This document shows, piece after piece, positions 46,495 to 54,790 of a stretch of 64,000 nucleotides of DNA. Under the pieces are notes generated by a model. That model did no database searches. It saw only the letters and a list, made by a program, of their open reading frames with translations, and was not told the origin of the DNA. This stretch comes from Campylobacter canadensis (GTDB lineage Bacteria > Campylobacterota > Campylobacteria > Campylobacterales > Campylobacteraceae): positions 558,001 to 622,000 of the forward strand of contig NZ_CP035946.1 of assembly GCF_013177655.1 (NCBI RefSeq), written 5' to 3'. The position numbers were made by a program, and so were the translations under genes. Every line of letters begins with the position of its first letter. Positions within the stretch are counted from its first letter, which is position 1.

Positions 46495-47249
46495 ATTTTT
46501 ATAATGAGCATAATGTAGTTATTTTTGTTTTGTTATTAACTAGATTAAGTGCTTTATTTTTATTCTTTCCTTTTTATTCGCACGCACAAATTCCTGTTGT
46601 TATAAAATCATCTTTAGTTTTAATTTTTACATTTTATTTTTTTCCATTAGCGCATTCAAACGAAGCAAGTTATAATAATTTAATTTTTGCAATTTTAAGC
46701 GAATTTTTAATGGGTTTTATAGTTGGTTTATGTTTGCAGCTTAGTTTTACTATTTTGCAAATGGCAGGCGAACATATGTCTTTTATTATGGGTTTTTCTA
46801 TGGCTAGCGTGCTTGACCCTAGTACAGGAACGCAAACTCCAATTATAGGGCAGGTAATAAGTTTTTTAGCCTTATTATTATTTTTAGCATACGATGGGCA
46901 TCATTTGTGCTTAATTTTAATATCAAAGAGCATAAATTCCATTGATTTAGGTGCTTTTTATTTAGATGATAAATGGTATTTGTATATAATGCAAAGAGTA
47001 AAAGATATTTATTTAATAGGTCTTAGCTTAGCCTTTCCTATTGTTGCTATGTCTGTGCTTTGCGACTTTGTTTTTGGTTTGCTTATGAAGACAATGCCGC
47101 AATTTAATTTATTGGTAGTTGGCTATCCTATAAAAATTACTATTTCTTTTACAATTTTAATTGTAATTTTAGGCACTATTTTGTATTATTTCAAAGAATT
47201 AGTGCTAAAAAATTTTTATTATTTAGATTTATTAGTAAATAAGGTTTAA
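46482..47249 (+). CDS. fliR: Flagellar export gate protein FliR
   Basis: 255 residues with about six transmembrane segments. FliR features include LTRLSALFLFFPFYSHAQIPVV, AGEHMSFIMGFSMASVLDPSTGTQTPIIGQ and the C-terminal FNLLVVGYPIKI. FliR is part of the FliPQR export gate of the flagellar type III secretion system at the basal body. It overlaps cobB by 13 bases and is followed by the acidic repeat protein. Confidence 0.94.
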   Translation: MEILNFYNEHNVVIFVLLLTRLSALFLFFPFYSHAQIPVVIKSSLVLIFTFYFFPLAHSNEASYNNLIFAILSEFLMGFIVGLCLQLSFTILQMAGEHMSFIMGFSMASVLDPSTGTQTPIIGQVISFLALLLFLAYDGHHLCLILISKSINSIDLGAFYLDDKWYLYIMQRVKDIYLIGLSLAFPIVAMSVLCDFVFGLLMKTMPQFNLLVVGYPIKITISFTILIVILGTILYYFKELVLKNFYYLDLLVNKV

Positions 47250-47272
47250 TATATGTTATATGGAGTTTTATA

Positions 47273-49048
47273 ATGAGAGTAATTTTAATAAATAATAACC
47301 CTATTATTTCAAGATTAGTTGAACGCAGTATGCAAAAATTAAATTATGCCTTTGTAGAATACGATAACACTAGTTCTTTAGAAGAGTGTGATTTGATTAT
47401 TATTGATAGCAGTGTTGAAGTTAGTGTTGATGAATGTAAAAATTTTGCAAAAGAATTACTATTTATTATTGATAAAAACACAAGTATTGATGGTTATAAA
47501 TATATTTTTAAACCATTTTTGCCTACTGATTTTGTAAGTTTAGTACAAGATATGTTAGAACCAAAAGAAGAAACAGATAATAAAGCAGCTCAAGAAGATA
47601 TTAAAGAAGAAATTACTAATCTTGATGAAAGTAATGAAGAACTAAATATTGATGAATTAAGCGAAGAAAATTTAAATACTGATTTTGAGAATTTAGAAGA
47701 AATTACAAATCTTGATGAAATAAACGAAGATGAACAATTACAAGAAGAAATTACTAATCTTGATGAAAGTAATGAAGAACTAAATATTGATGAATTAAGC
47801 GAAGAAAATTTAAATACTGATTTTGAGAATTTAGAAGAAATTACTAATCTTGATGAAATAAACGAAGATGAACAATTACAAGAAGAAATTACTAATCTTG
47901 ATGAAATAAACGAAGATGAACAATTACAAGAAGAAATTACTAATCTTGATGAAAGTAATGAAGAGCTAAATATTGATGAATTAAGCGAAGAAAATTTAAA
48001 TACTGATTTTGAGAATTTAGAAGAAATTACTAATCTTGATGAAATAAACGAAGATGAACAATTACAAGAAGAAATTACTAATCTTGATGAAATAAACGAA
48101 GATGAACAATTACAAGAAGAAATTACTAATCTTGATGAAAGTAATGAAGAGCTAAATATTGATGAATTAAGCGAAGAAAATTTAAATACTGATTTTGAGA
48201 ATTTAGAAGAAATTACTAATCTTGATGAAATAAACGAAGATGAACAATTACAAGAAGAAATTACAAATCTTGATGAAATAAACGAAGATGAACAAGTACA
48301 AGAAGAAATTACTAATCTTGATGAAATAAACGAAGATGAACAAGTACAAGAAGAAAATAATCAAGATAAGCTAGATATCTTAGATAAAGAACTTGATTTT
48401 AATAACATTCCTGATAGTTTTGAAGAGCTCAGTAAGGATTTTGAAGATATTCTTAACGAGCAAGACAGTAATGAAGATAAAAAAGAAGAAAGCATAGAAG
48501 AAACTATAGAAGAAAATATAGAAGAGAGTATAGAAGAAAAAGCCGAAGAAGATTTTTCAATAAATAATTTAGATGAAGAGAATGATTTATTATTAGATGA
48601 AGAGAATGATTTATTATTAAATGAAGAAGAAAATAATTTAGAAGAATTGCAAGAGTTAAGCAATGTAGATGAATTGGTACAAAAAGAAGATGTAAAAGAG
48701 TTAAATATGGCTGATAATTTTGAAGATATTAAAGAAAGAGATATAAAAATAGCTTTAGGCGAAGAAGTTGAAGAAGAAGTTGAAGAAATATCACAAGAAG
48801 ATACACAATCAAGCAGTAACTTAGCAAATGAATGCGTAAGAATAACAAGAGGGGATTTTGCTGATGATTTAGAAGAAAGTAATACAAGTAATCATATTGA
48901 TTTATCAGTAGATGAAAGTAGTGAGCTTGATGAAGTAAGTAAAAATGTAACTTCAGCAGTAAATGAAGCTATTGTTAATAGTACAAAAAACAATAAAAAC
49001 CGCATAAAAGATATAAATATATCAATAAATATTAGTTTTAAGGATTAA
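47273..49048 (+). CDS. Highly acidic repeat protein with receiver-like N-terminus
   Basis: 591 residues. The first 100 (MRVILINNNPIISRLVERSM, LIIIDSS, YIFKPFLPTDF) have the outline of a response-regulator receiver, with Asp near 47 and Lys in FKPF, but lack the usual N-terminal acidic pair. Then comes an array of two unit types, a 30-residue unit (four copies) and a 16-residue unit (eight copies), all starting EITNLDE. More Glu/Asp-rich sequence and a conserved C-terminal part follow. C. jejuni has a 'highly acidic protein' at the same place between fliR and gmk. Function is unknown; proximity to fliR hints at flagella or chemotaxis. Confidence 0.75.
   Translation: MRVILINNNPIISRLVERSMQKLNYAFVEYDNTSSLEECDLIIIDSSVEVSVDECKNFAKELLFIIDKNTSIDGYKYIFKPFLPTDFVSLVQDMLEPKEETDNKAAQEDIKEEITNLDESNEELNIDELSEENLNTDFENLEEITNLDEINEDEQLQEEITNLDESNEELNIDELSEENLNTDFENLEEITNLDEINEDEQLQEEITNLDEINEDEQLQEEITNLDESNEELNIDELSEENLNTDFENLEEITNLDEINEDEQLQEEITNLDEINEDEQLQEEITNLDESNEELNIDELSEENLNTDFENLEEITNLDEINEDEQLQEEITNLDEINEDEQVQEEITNLDEINEDEQVQEENNQDKLDILDKELDFNNIPDSFEELSKDFEDILNEQDSNEDKKEESIEETIEENIEESIEEKAEEDFSINNLDEENDLLLDEENDLLLNEEENNLEELQELSNVDELVQKEDVKELNMADNFEDIKERDIKIALGEEVEEEVEEISQEDTQSSSNLANECVRITRGDFADDLEESNTSNHIDLSVDESSELDEVSKNVTSAVNEAIVNSTKNNKNRIKDINISINISFKD
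47609..48352 (+). repeat. Tandem coding repeat array in the acidic protein
   Basis: Order of units is A-B-A-B-B-A-B-B-A-B-B'-B', where A is 90 bases and B is 48 bases (total 744 bases). Copies are nearly identical at DNA level; the main differences are single bases such as GAACTA versus GAGCTA and CAATTA versus CAAGTA. B' has VQE instead of LQE. All units keep the reading frame, so gain or loss of units changes length only. Confidence 0.92.
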
Positions 49049-49062
49049 GAAAGTAGTAATTA

Positions 49063-49674
49063 ATGGCAGGAATTTTATTAATAAGTGGACCAAGTGGAGC
49101 AGGAAAAAGTACTTTGTTAGAGAAGTTAGCAAGCGAATTTGATGATTTTTATTTTTCTATTTCATCAACAACAAGAAAGATTAGAGCAGGTGAAAAAGAA
49201 GGTGTAAATTATTATTATTTAAGCCAAGAAGAATTTGAAAATGGTATAAAAAATGATGAATTTTTAGAATATGCAAATGTACATGGAAATTATTATGGCA
49301 CCCCAGTAAAACCAATTTACGATGCTTTAACTAACGGAAAAAATGTAATTTTAGATATAGATGTGCAAGGTTTTAGAATAGTAAAAGATAAATTAGGAAA
49401 AGATTTTTTATCGGTATTTATAACACCACAAAGTGAAAAAGTATTAAAAGAAAGATTATATAATCGTGGTACAGAAAACGAAGAGGTTATCGCTAAAAGA
49501 CTGCATAATGCAACAGCTGAAGTACAAGCGATAGGTAGGTATGATTTTTTCATTATTAATGATGATTTAGATAAAGCCTACGAACAATTAAAATTGCTTT
49601 ATAAAGCAGCAAGTTTAAAAGTGTTAAACTCAAATATTAAAGAATTTATATCAAATTGGAAAAAAGGAGAATAA
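49063..49674 (+). CDS. gmk: Guanylate kinase
   Basis: 203 residues. The P-loop is SGPSGAGKST (about 7-16). The GMP-binding region shows SSTTRKIRAGEKEGVNYYYL and LDIDVQGFR, and the lid region is near LYNRGTENEEVIAKRL. It phosphorylates GMP to GDP. It lies 14 bases after the acidic gene and one base before tatA, in the conserved Campylobacter order. Confidence 0.96.
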   Translation: MAGILLISGPSGAGKSTLLEKLASEFDDFYFSISSTTRKIRAGEKEGVNYYYLSQEEFENGIKNDEFLEYANVHGNYYGTPVKPIYDALTNGKNVILDIDVQGFRIVKDKLGKDFLSVFITPQSEKVLKERLYNRGTENEEVIAKRLHNATAEVQAIGRYDFFIINDDLDKAYEQLKLLYKAASLKVLNSNIKEFISNWKKGE

Positions 49675-49675
49675 T

Positions 49676-49888
49676 ATGGGTTTTGGAAGTATGAGCCATT
49701 GGATTGTTATTTTAATTATTGTTATACTTTTATTTGGTGCAAAAAAATTGCCAGAATTAGCAAAGGGTGTTGGAAAAAGTATTAAGACTTTTAAAAAAGA
49801 AATGGCAGATGATGCTGATATAAAAACTATTACTCAAGATGAAAAAAGCGAGCAGAAAATAGAAGAAATAAGCGAGAAAAAAGCATAA
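49676..49888 (+). CDS. tatA: Twin-arginine translocase subunit TatA
   Basis: 70 residues. N-terminal transmembrane helix with WIVILIIVILLFGAKKLPE and the FGxKKLPEL motif, followed by an amphipathic helix (AKGVGKSIKTFKKEM) and a charged tail. TatA polymerises to let folded proteins such as formate dehydrogenase cross the inner membrane. Its stop shares a base with the argS start. Confidence 0.95.
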   Translation: MGFGSMSHWIVILIIVILLFGAKKLPELAKGVGKSIKTFKKEMADDADIKTITQDEKSEQKIEEISEKKA

Positions 49889-51477
49889 TGTTAAAGGCTA
49901 TAGCTAAGGATTATATAAGTAAGGTTTTATCAATTGATATTGAGCTTGAAAGCCCTAAAAATAGAGCATTAGCTCATTTTGCTTTGCCTTGTTTTACTTT
50001 TGCAAAAGAGCAAAAAAAGGCTCCAAATATAATTGCACAGGAATTTGCTAGTAAGTTTGATAATTTAAATGATGTTTTTAGCAGCGTGCAAGCTGTAAAT
50101 GCTTATGTTAATTTTAAATTCTCAGCAAATTTTTTAAATGATTTAGTGAAAAAAAGCATAGAAAATCCTAAAGATTTTGCTAAAGCAAATGATAAAAATG
50201 AAAGTTTTTTATTAGAATATGTTAGTGCAAACCCAACAGGACCTTTACATATAGGACATGCAAGAGGTGCTATTTATGGAGATAGTTTAAAAAGAGTTGC
50301 AAGGCATTTAGGCTATAAATTTGATACTGAATATTATGTAAATGATGCAGGTAAGCAAATTGATTTATTAAAAGAAAGTGTAATTTTAGCTATTAAAGAT
50401 TATGTTTTAAAAGAGGAAGTAAGTTATCCTGAAGTATTTTATGGCGGAGAATATATGCAAGAATTAGCACAACTTGCTTATGAAAAATTTGCAGATAATT
50501 ACCTTAATGCTGATTTGGCTAATTTTGCAAAAGATGAGATTTTAAAAGAAATCAAACAGACTTTAGCAAATGCAGGAATAGTTATTGATACTTATGTAAA
50601 TGAAAGCTCTTATTATAAAAAATTACCAGAGGTTTTAGAAAAATTAAAAGTTTTAAATATGACTTATGAAAAAGACAATAAGTTATTTTTAGCATCAACA
50701 AAATTTGATGATGATTTAGATAGGGTTATAATCAAAGAAGATAAAAAAGGCACTTATTTAGCTGCTGATATTGTTTATCACGATGATAAATTAAGTCGTG
50801 GTTATGATAAAGTTATTAACATTTGGGGTGCTGACCATCATGGATACATAGCAAGAGTTAGTGCTGCTATGCAGGCTTTAGGACATAAAAAAGATTCTTT
50901 AGAAGTTATTCTTGCTCAAATGGTTAATTTATTAAAAGATGGTGTGCCTTACAAAATGAGTAAAAGAAAGGGTAATGTTATTTTATTTTCTGATGTTTTA
51001 GAATTTATAGGAAAGGATGCATTAAGATATATTTTTATTTCAAAAAGATGTGATAGCCCTTTAGAATTTGATTTAAATGATTTAAATAAACAAGATAGTT
51101 CAAATCCGATTTTTTATATCAATTATGCACACGCTAGAATACATCAACTTTTTGCTAAAGCAAATAAAAGTTTTTTAGATGTTAAAGATATTGATTTATC
51201 AAGATTAAAAGATGAAAATGCTTATGATTTATTGTTTGAAGCTTTAAGTTTGCAAGATGTTTTAGAAGATGCTTTTAATAGTAGAACTTTAAGTAAAATT
51301 TGTGATTATTTAAAACAACTTGCAGCAAATTTTCATAAACTTTATAATGAAACAAGAGTTGTTGGTAGTGAATTTGAAAATGAGTATTTAAAGATATATG
51401 CACAAATTGCAATTAGTATTAAAAGTGCTTTTTCTCTGCTTGGCATAGAGGCTTTAAATAAGATGGAAAATAAATAA
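49888..51477 (+). CDS. argS: Arginyl-tRNA synthetase
   Basis: 529 residues, class I synthetase. The HIGH motif appears as ANPTGPLHIGHARGA. The KMSKS-like motif is KMSKRKG. The DALR anticodon-binding domain lies at about 410-529, with FYINYAHARIHQLF. An N-terminal ArgS additional domain (about 1-95) is present. It charges tRNA-Arg. Confidence 0.96.
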   Translation: MLKAIAKDYISKVLSIDIELESPKNRALAHFALPCFTFAKEQKKAPNIIAQEFASKFDNLNDVFSSVQAVNAYVNFKFSANFLNDLVKKSIENPKDFAKANDKNESFLLEYVSANPTGPLHIGHARGAIYGDSLKRVARHLGYKFDTEYYVNDAGKQIDLLKESVILAIKDYVLKEEVSYPEVFYGGEYMQELAQLAYEKFADNYLNADLANFAKDEILKEIKQTLANAGIVIDTYVNESSYYKKLPEVLEKLKVLNMTYEKDNKLFLASTKFDDDLDRVIIKEDKKGTYLAADIVYHDDKLSRGYDKVINIWGADHHGYIARVSAAMQALGHKKDSLEVILAQMVNLLKDGVPYKMSKRKGNVILFSDVLEFIGKDALRYIFISKRCDSPLEFDLNDLNKQDSSNPIFYINYAHARIHQLFAKANKSFLDVKDIDLSRLKDENAYDLLFEALSLQDVLEDAFNSRTLSKICDYLKQLAANFHKLYNETRVVGSEFENEYLKIYAQIAISIKSAFSLLGIEALNKMENK

Positions 51478-51489
51478 CTGGTTTAATAA

Positions 51490-52518
51490 ATGAGTAATAT
51501 AAAAAAAATTTATAAGAGTAAAAAGGTAGAAAGCTATGTTGTTTTAGTAGTTTTAGCGTTTTGTTCTTATGCTATTGCTGAACTATCAATGTTTAAAACA
51601 TTAGGTATTTCTGCTTTAATTATCGCTGTTGTTTTAGGTGCTGTTGTTGGTAATTTTGCCTATCATAATGTTTCTTTATTAAAGAAAACAGGAGCCTTAG
51701 CAGTTTGTACTAAACAGGTGCTAAGGCTTGGGATTATTTTATATGGTTTTAGAATATCTTTGCAAGATATACAAGGCGTTGGTTTAAACGGGGTAGCTTT
51801 AGCAGCCTTTATTGTATTTTCAACATTTTTTTTAGGATTACTTTTAGGTAAGATATTAAAAATAGATTTTTTACAATCAGCACTTATTGCAAGCGGTTCG
51901 GCTATTTGCGGAGCAGCAGCTGTTTTAGCTAGTGAGAGTGTGCTTAAAGCTGGTTCAAGTAAGGTGGCGGTTGCTGTTTGTACTGTGGTTGTTTTTGGCA
52001 GTATTGGAATGTTTTTATTTCCTTTATTAAATAATATTTTTAATATGCCAAGTTATTATTTTGGTTATTTTATAGGTGCTAGTTTGCATGAGGTTGCGCA
52101 TGTTGTTGGAGCTGGTTTTAGCATAGGAAGTGATGGAGCTAATACTAGTATTGTTATTAAAATGATTAGAGTTTTAATGCTTGTACCATTTTTAATAATG
52201 CTTTCTTTTTGTTTTCAAAAATCAGACTCAAATACTTCTTTAATTAAGCAAATTCCTTGGTTTGCAATAATGTTTTTAGTGGTTGTATTTATTTCTTCTA
52301 CACCTTTATTAAATACAAGTTTTTCGTTAAATTTTATTAAGCCAAATATTGAGATATTAGATACATTTTTATTATCATTGAGTATGGTTGCTTTAGGAGT
52401 AAATATTAGAAAAGATATGCTCTCTCAGGCTGGTTTTAAACCCTTTTTAATGGCTATTATTTTAATGTTATGGTTGATAATAGCATCGTTTTTATATATT
52501 AAATTTTTTATTATTTAG
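51490..52518 (+). CDS. YeiH/UPF0324 family membrane protein
   Basis: 342 residues with about ten transmembrane helices. Family hallmarks are LRLGIILYGFRISLQDI, ASGSAICGAAAVLASE and GASLHEVAHVVGAG. The family is often called putative sulfate exporter, but no substrate is established. The RBS is weak. It lies 12 bases after argS and eight bases before the agmatine deiminase gene. Confidence 0.85.
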   Translation: MSNIKKIYKSKKVESYVVLVVLAFCSYAIAELSMFKTLGISALIIAVVLGAVVGNFAYHNVSLLKKTGALAVCTKQVLRLGIILYGFRISLQDIQGVGLNGVALAAFIVFSTFFLGLLLGKILKIDFLQSALIASGSAICGAAAVLASESVLKAGSSKVAVAVCTVVVFGSIGMFLFPLLNNIFNMPSYYFGYFIGASLHEVAHVVGAGFSIGSDGANTSIVIKMIRVLMLVPFLIMLSFCFQKSDSNTSLIKQIPWFAIMFLVVVFISSTPLLNTSFSLNFIKPNIEILDTFLLSLSMVALGVNIRKDMLSQAGFKPFLMAIILMLWLIIASFLYIKFFII

Positions 52519-52525
52519 GAAGACA

Positions 52526-53464
52526 ATGTTTGCAGAATGGAATGAAACAAAATTTATTTTAGTGTCTTTGCCACACAAATATAGTGATTGGAATAAGTAT
52601 TTAGAAGATATTACTCTTTCGTATTATAACTTTGTAAAAACTCTAGCAGAGTATGTAAAAGTAGTTTTAATACATCATTCAAGCACTGATATAAGTGAGT
52701 TTAAAAAGATTAAAAATTGTGAGTTTTTTTGTTTTGATACTAATGATACTTGGATTAGGGATTATGGTGCTATTAGTACAAAAAATGCTTATTTAGATTT
52801 TAAATTTAATGCTTGGGGAGACAAGTTTAAAAGCGAACTTGATAATTCTTTTAATAAAGAATTCTTTTCAAAATATTTTAAAAAAGATTTAAAAAGTGTT
52901 GATTTTATTCTTGAAGGCGGCAGTATTGATACTAATGAAGAATATTTGCTGACTACTTCGAAATGTCTTTTAAACGATAATCGCAATAAAAAATCTCGTT
53001 ATGAAATAGAGCAAGTTTTAAAGCAAAATCTAAATATAAAAGAAGTAATATGGCTTGAACATGGAGAAATAAAAGGCGATGATACTGATTGCCATATTGA
53101 TACTTTAGCAAGATTTATTAATAAAGATACTATTGTTTATAGTGCTTGTGAAGATGAAAATGATATAAATTATTTAGAGCTTAAAAAAATGGAAGAAGAG
53201 CTTAAAAAACTTCCTTTTAAATTAATTGCCTTAAATATCCCAAAAGCAAAGTATTATGAAGGTAGAAGACTAGGTTGTACTTATGTAAATTTTGTTTATG
53301 CAAACGATGCTATTATTATGCCAAGTTATGATGATGAAAACGATGAAATTAATCTTAATAAACTACAACTAGCCTTGCCAGATAAAAAAATAATAGCCTT
53401 AAATTCATTAAATTTTGTGCGTGAAAATGGCTCTTTACACTGTTCGTGTATGAATATTTTTTAA
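52526..53464 (+). CDS. aguA: Agmatine deiminase (peptidyl-arginine deiminase family)
   Basis: 312 residues of the guanidino-group-modifying superfamily. Substrate-binding acidic residues are in DTNDTWIRDYG, the catalytic His in WLEHGEIKGDDTDCHIDTLARF, and the catalytic Cys is C306 near the C-terminus in GSLHCSC. It converts agmatine to N-carbamoylputrescine and ammonia. The next gene is the matching amidase, together forming a polyamine route in the cytoplasm. Confidence 0.85.
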   Translation: MFAEWNETKFILVSLPHKYSDWNKYLEDITLSYYNFVKTLAEYVKVVLIHHSSTDISEFKKIKNCEFFCFDTNDTWIRDYGAISTKNAYLDFKFNAWGDKFKSELDNSFNKEFFSKYFKKDLKSVDFILEGGSIDTNEEYLLTTSKCLLNDNRNKKSRYEIEQVLKQNLNIKEVIWLEHGEIKGDDTDCHIDTLARFINKDTIVYSACEDENDINYLELKKMEEELKKLPFKLIALNIPKAKYYEGRRLGCTYVNFVYANDAIIMPSYDDENDEINLNKLQLALPDKKIIALNSLNFVRENGSLHCSCMNIF

Positions 53465-53473
53465 GGAGAATAG

Positions 53474-54400
53474 ATGTTAAAAGTAGGTTTAATCTCACAA
53501 GCTTATAGTTCTGATATGAAAGCACATACAAGCAAAAAAATATCACAATTAAAAGCTGATTTAATAGTATTACAAGAATTACACCAAAGTGCTTATTTTT
53601 GTCAGGTTGAAAATGTAAATAATTTTGATTTAGCAAATGATTTTGATAAAGATTGTGAGTACTGGAGTAAGATTGCAAAAGAAAATAATGTAGTTTTAGT
53701 TACATCTTTATTTGAAAAAAGAGCTTGTGGGCTTTATCACAATAGTGCGGTTGTATTTGAAAAAGATGGCTCAATCGCAGGAAAATATCGCAAAATGCAT
53801 ATTCCTGATGACCCACATTTTTATGAAAAATTTTATTTTACACCTGGTGATTTAGGTTTTAATCCTATTAAAACTAGTGTTGGTTCTTTAGGTGTTTTAG
53901 TTTGTTGGGACCAGTGGTTTTGTGAAGCAGCTAGAATTATGGCTTTAAAAGGTGCTGATATTTTAATTTATCCAACGGCAATTGGTTGGCTTTATGAAAA
54001 TAAATTAAGCGATAATGAAGAAATCAAACAAGCACAGCTAAATGCTTGGTTAAGCGTACAAAGAGCACACGCAATTAGTAATGGTTTGCCTGTTGTTGGA
54101 GTAAATCGTGTTGGTTTTGAGAGTGTAAAATTAAGTGGAAATTCAAGCATTTTACAAGATGAAAAAATACAAAATAATGCAAAAAATGATGATTTAGATA
54201 ATGGAATTTTATTTTGGGGAAATTCTTTTGTTTATGATGCACAAGGAAAAGAACTTTTTAAGAGCAATGAAGATGATGAAGTATGTGCTTGTGTTGATGT
54301 TGATTTAGAGCATTCAAAAGAAGTTAGAACTTGGTGGCCTTTTTTAAGAGATAGAAGAATTGAGCATTATTCTGATTTATTAAAATTATATTGTGATTAA
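53474..54400 (+). CDS. aguB: N-carbamoylputrescine amidase
   Basis: 308 residues, carbon-nitrogen hydrolase (nitrilase) superfamily. The triad is visible: E35 (LQELHQS), K107 (YRKMHIPDD) and C144 (VLVCWDQWFCEAAR). The C-terminal TWWPFLRDRRIEHY is characteristic of the amidase that makes putrescine from N-carbamoylputrescine. Pairing with the deiminase upstream (nine bases apart) supports the substrate. Confidence 0.9.
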   Translation: MLKVGLISQAYSSDMKAHTSKKISQLKADLIVLQELHQSAYFCQVENVNNFDLANDFDKDCEYWSKIAKENNVVLVTSLFEKRACGLYHNSAVVFEKDGSIAGKYRKMHIPDDPHFYEKFYFTPGDLGFNPIKTSVGSLGVLVCWDQWFCEAARIMALKGADILIYPTAIGWLYENKLSDNEEIKQAQLNAWLSVQRAHAISNGLPVVGVNRVGFESVKLSGNSSILQDEKIQNNAKNDDLDNGILFWGNSFVYDAQGKELFKSNEDDEVCACVDVDLEHSKEVRTWWPFLRDRRIEHYSDLLKLYCD

Positions 54401-54409
54401 GGAGTTAAT

Positions 54410-54616
54410 ATGAAAGATAGTAACAATACACCATTACAAGCAGGAGATAATGTAACTATAATTAAAGATTTAAAGGTAAAAGGAGCTTCAAATCCTTTAA
54501 AAAGAGGAACCCTTGTAAAGAATATTAAAGAAGGTAAAAGTGAAAATGAACTAGAAGCAAAAATACCTGGCTTTGGTGTTATAGTTATTAAAACTGAATT
54601 TGTAAAAAAAGCTTAA
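54410..54616 (+). CDS. Short PhnA/YjdM-like protein (C-terminal domain only)
   Basis: 68 residues. DSNNTPLQAGDNVTIIKDLKVKG...LKRGTLVKNIKEG corresponds to the C-terminal KOW/SH3-like domain of PhnA (YjdM). The N-terminal zinc ribbon of longer PhnA proteins is absent. RBS AAGGAG lies nine bases after aguB. The old name 'alkylphosphonate uptake protein' is not evidence for phosphonate use; function is unknown. Confidence 0.85.
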   Translation: MKDSNNTPLQAGDNVTIIKDLKVKGASNPLKRGTLVKNIKEGKSENELEAKIPGFGVIVIKTEFVKKA

Positions 54617-54626
54617 TTTTTAAGAT

Positions 54627-54650
54627 AAAAGTCTTATTTTTAAGACTTTT
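54627..54650 (+). terminator. Rho-independent terminator after the PhnA-like gene
   Basis: Perfect 10-bp stem AAAAGTCTTA (54627-54636) / TAAGACTTTT (54641-54650) with a TTTT loop, followed by TAATTTTAAATT. It ends the UPF0324-aguA-aguB-phnA-like group. Confidence 0.8.
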
Positions 54651-54722
54651 TAATTTTAAATTCTTATTTTTTAGATTTTTATATTTTTAAAAAATATTTA
54701 AAAAAAAATTATTTAGAAATTA

Positions 54723-54728
54723 TATAAT
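54723..54728 (+). promoter_or_regulatory. Candidate -10 box of the efflux gene pair
   Basis: TATAAT within an AT-rich stretch, 62 bases before the MFS start and after the preceding terminator. RBS AAGGAG lies just before the ATG at 54791. The rest of the 174-base gap is AT-rich with no gene. Confidence 0.5.
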
Positions 54729-54790
54729 TTTTTTCCTTAGCGTATTTTAAAGCTTATTTTATTTTCAATCATTTTTTTAAGGAGATATGT

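Noticed and set aside
47609-48352. Regular repeats that could suggest a CRISPR array
   Set aside because: Units are contiguous, in frame, protein-coding and contain no unique spacers; they encode the acidic repeats.
48361-48663. Minus-strand open frame of 100 residues (Ser/Leu-rich)
   Set aside because: It is the complement of Glu/Asp/Asn-rich codons of the acidic protein and has no ribosome binding site.
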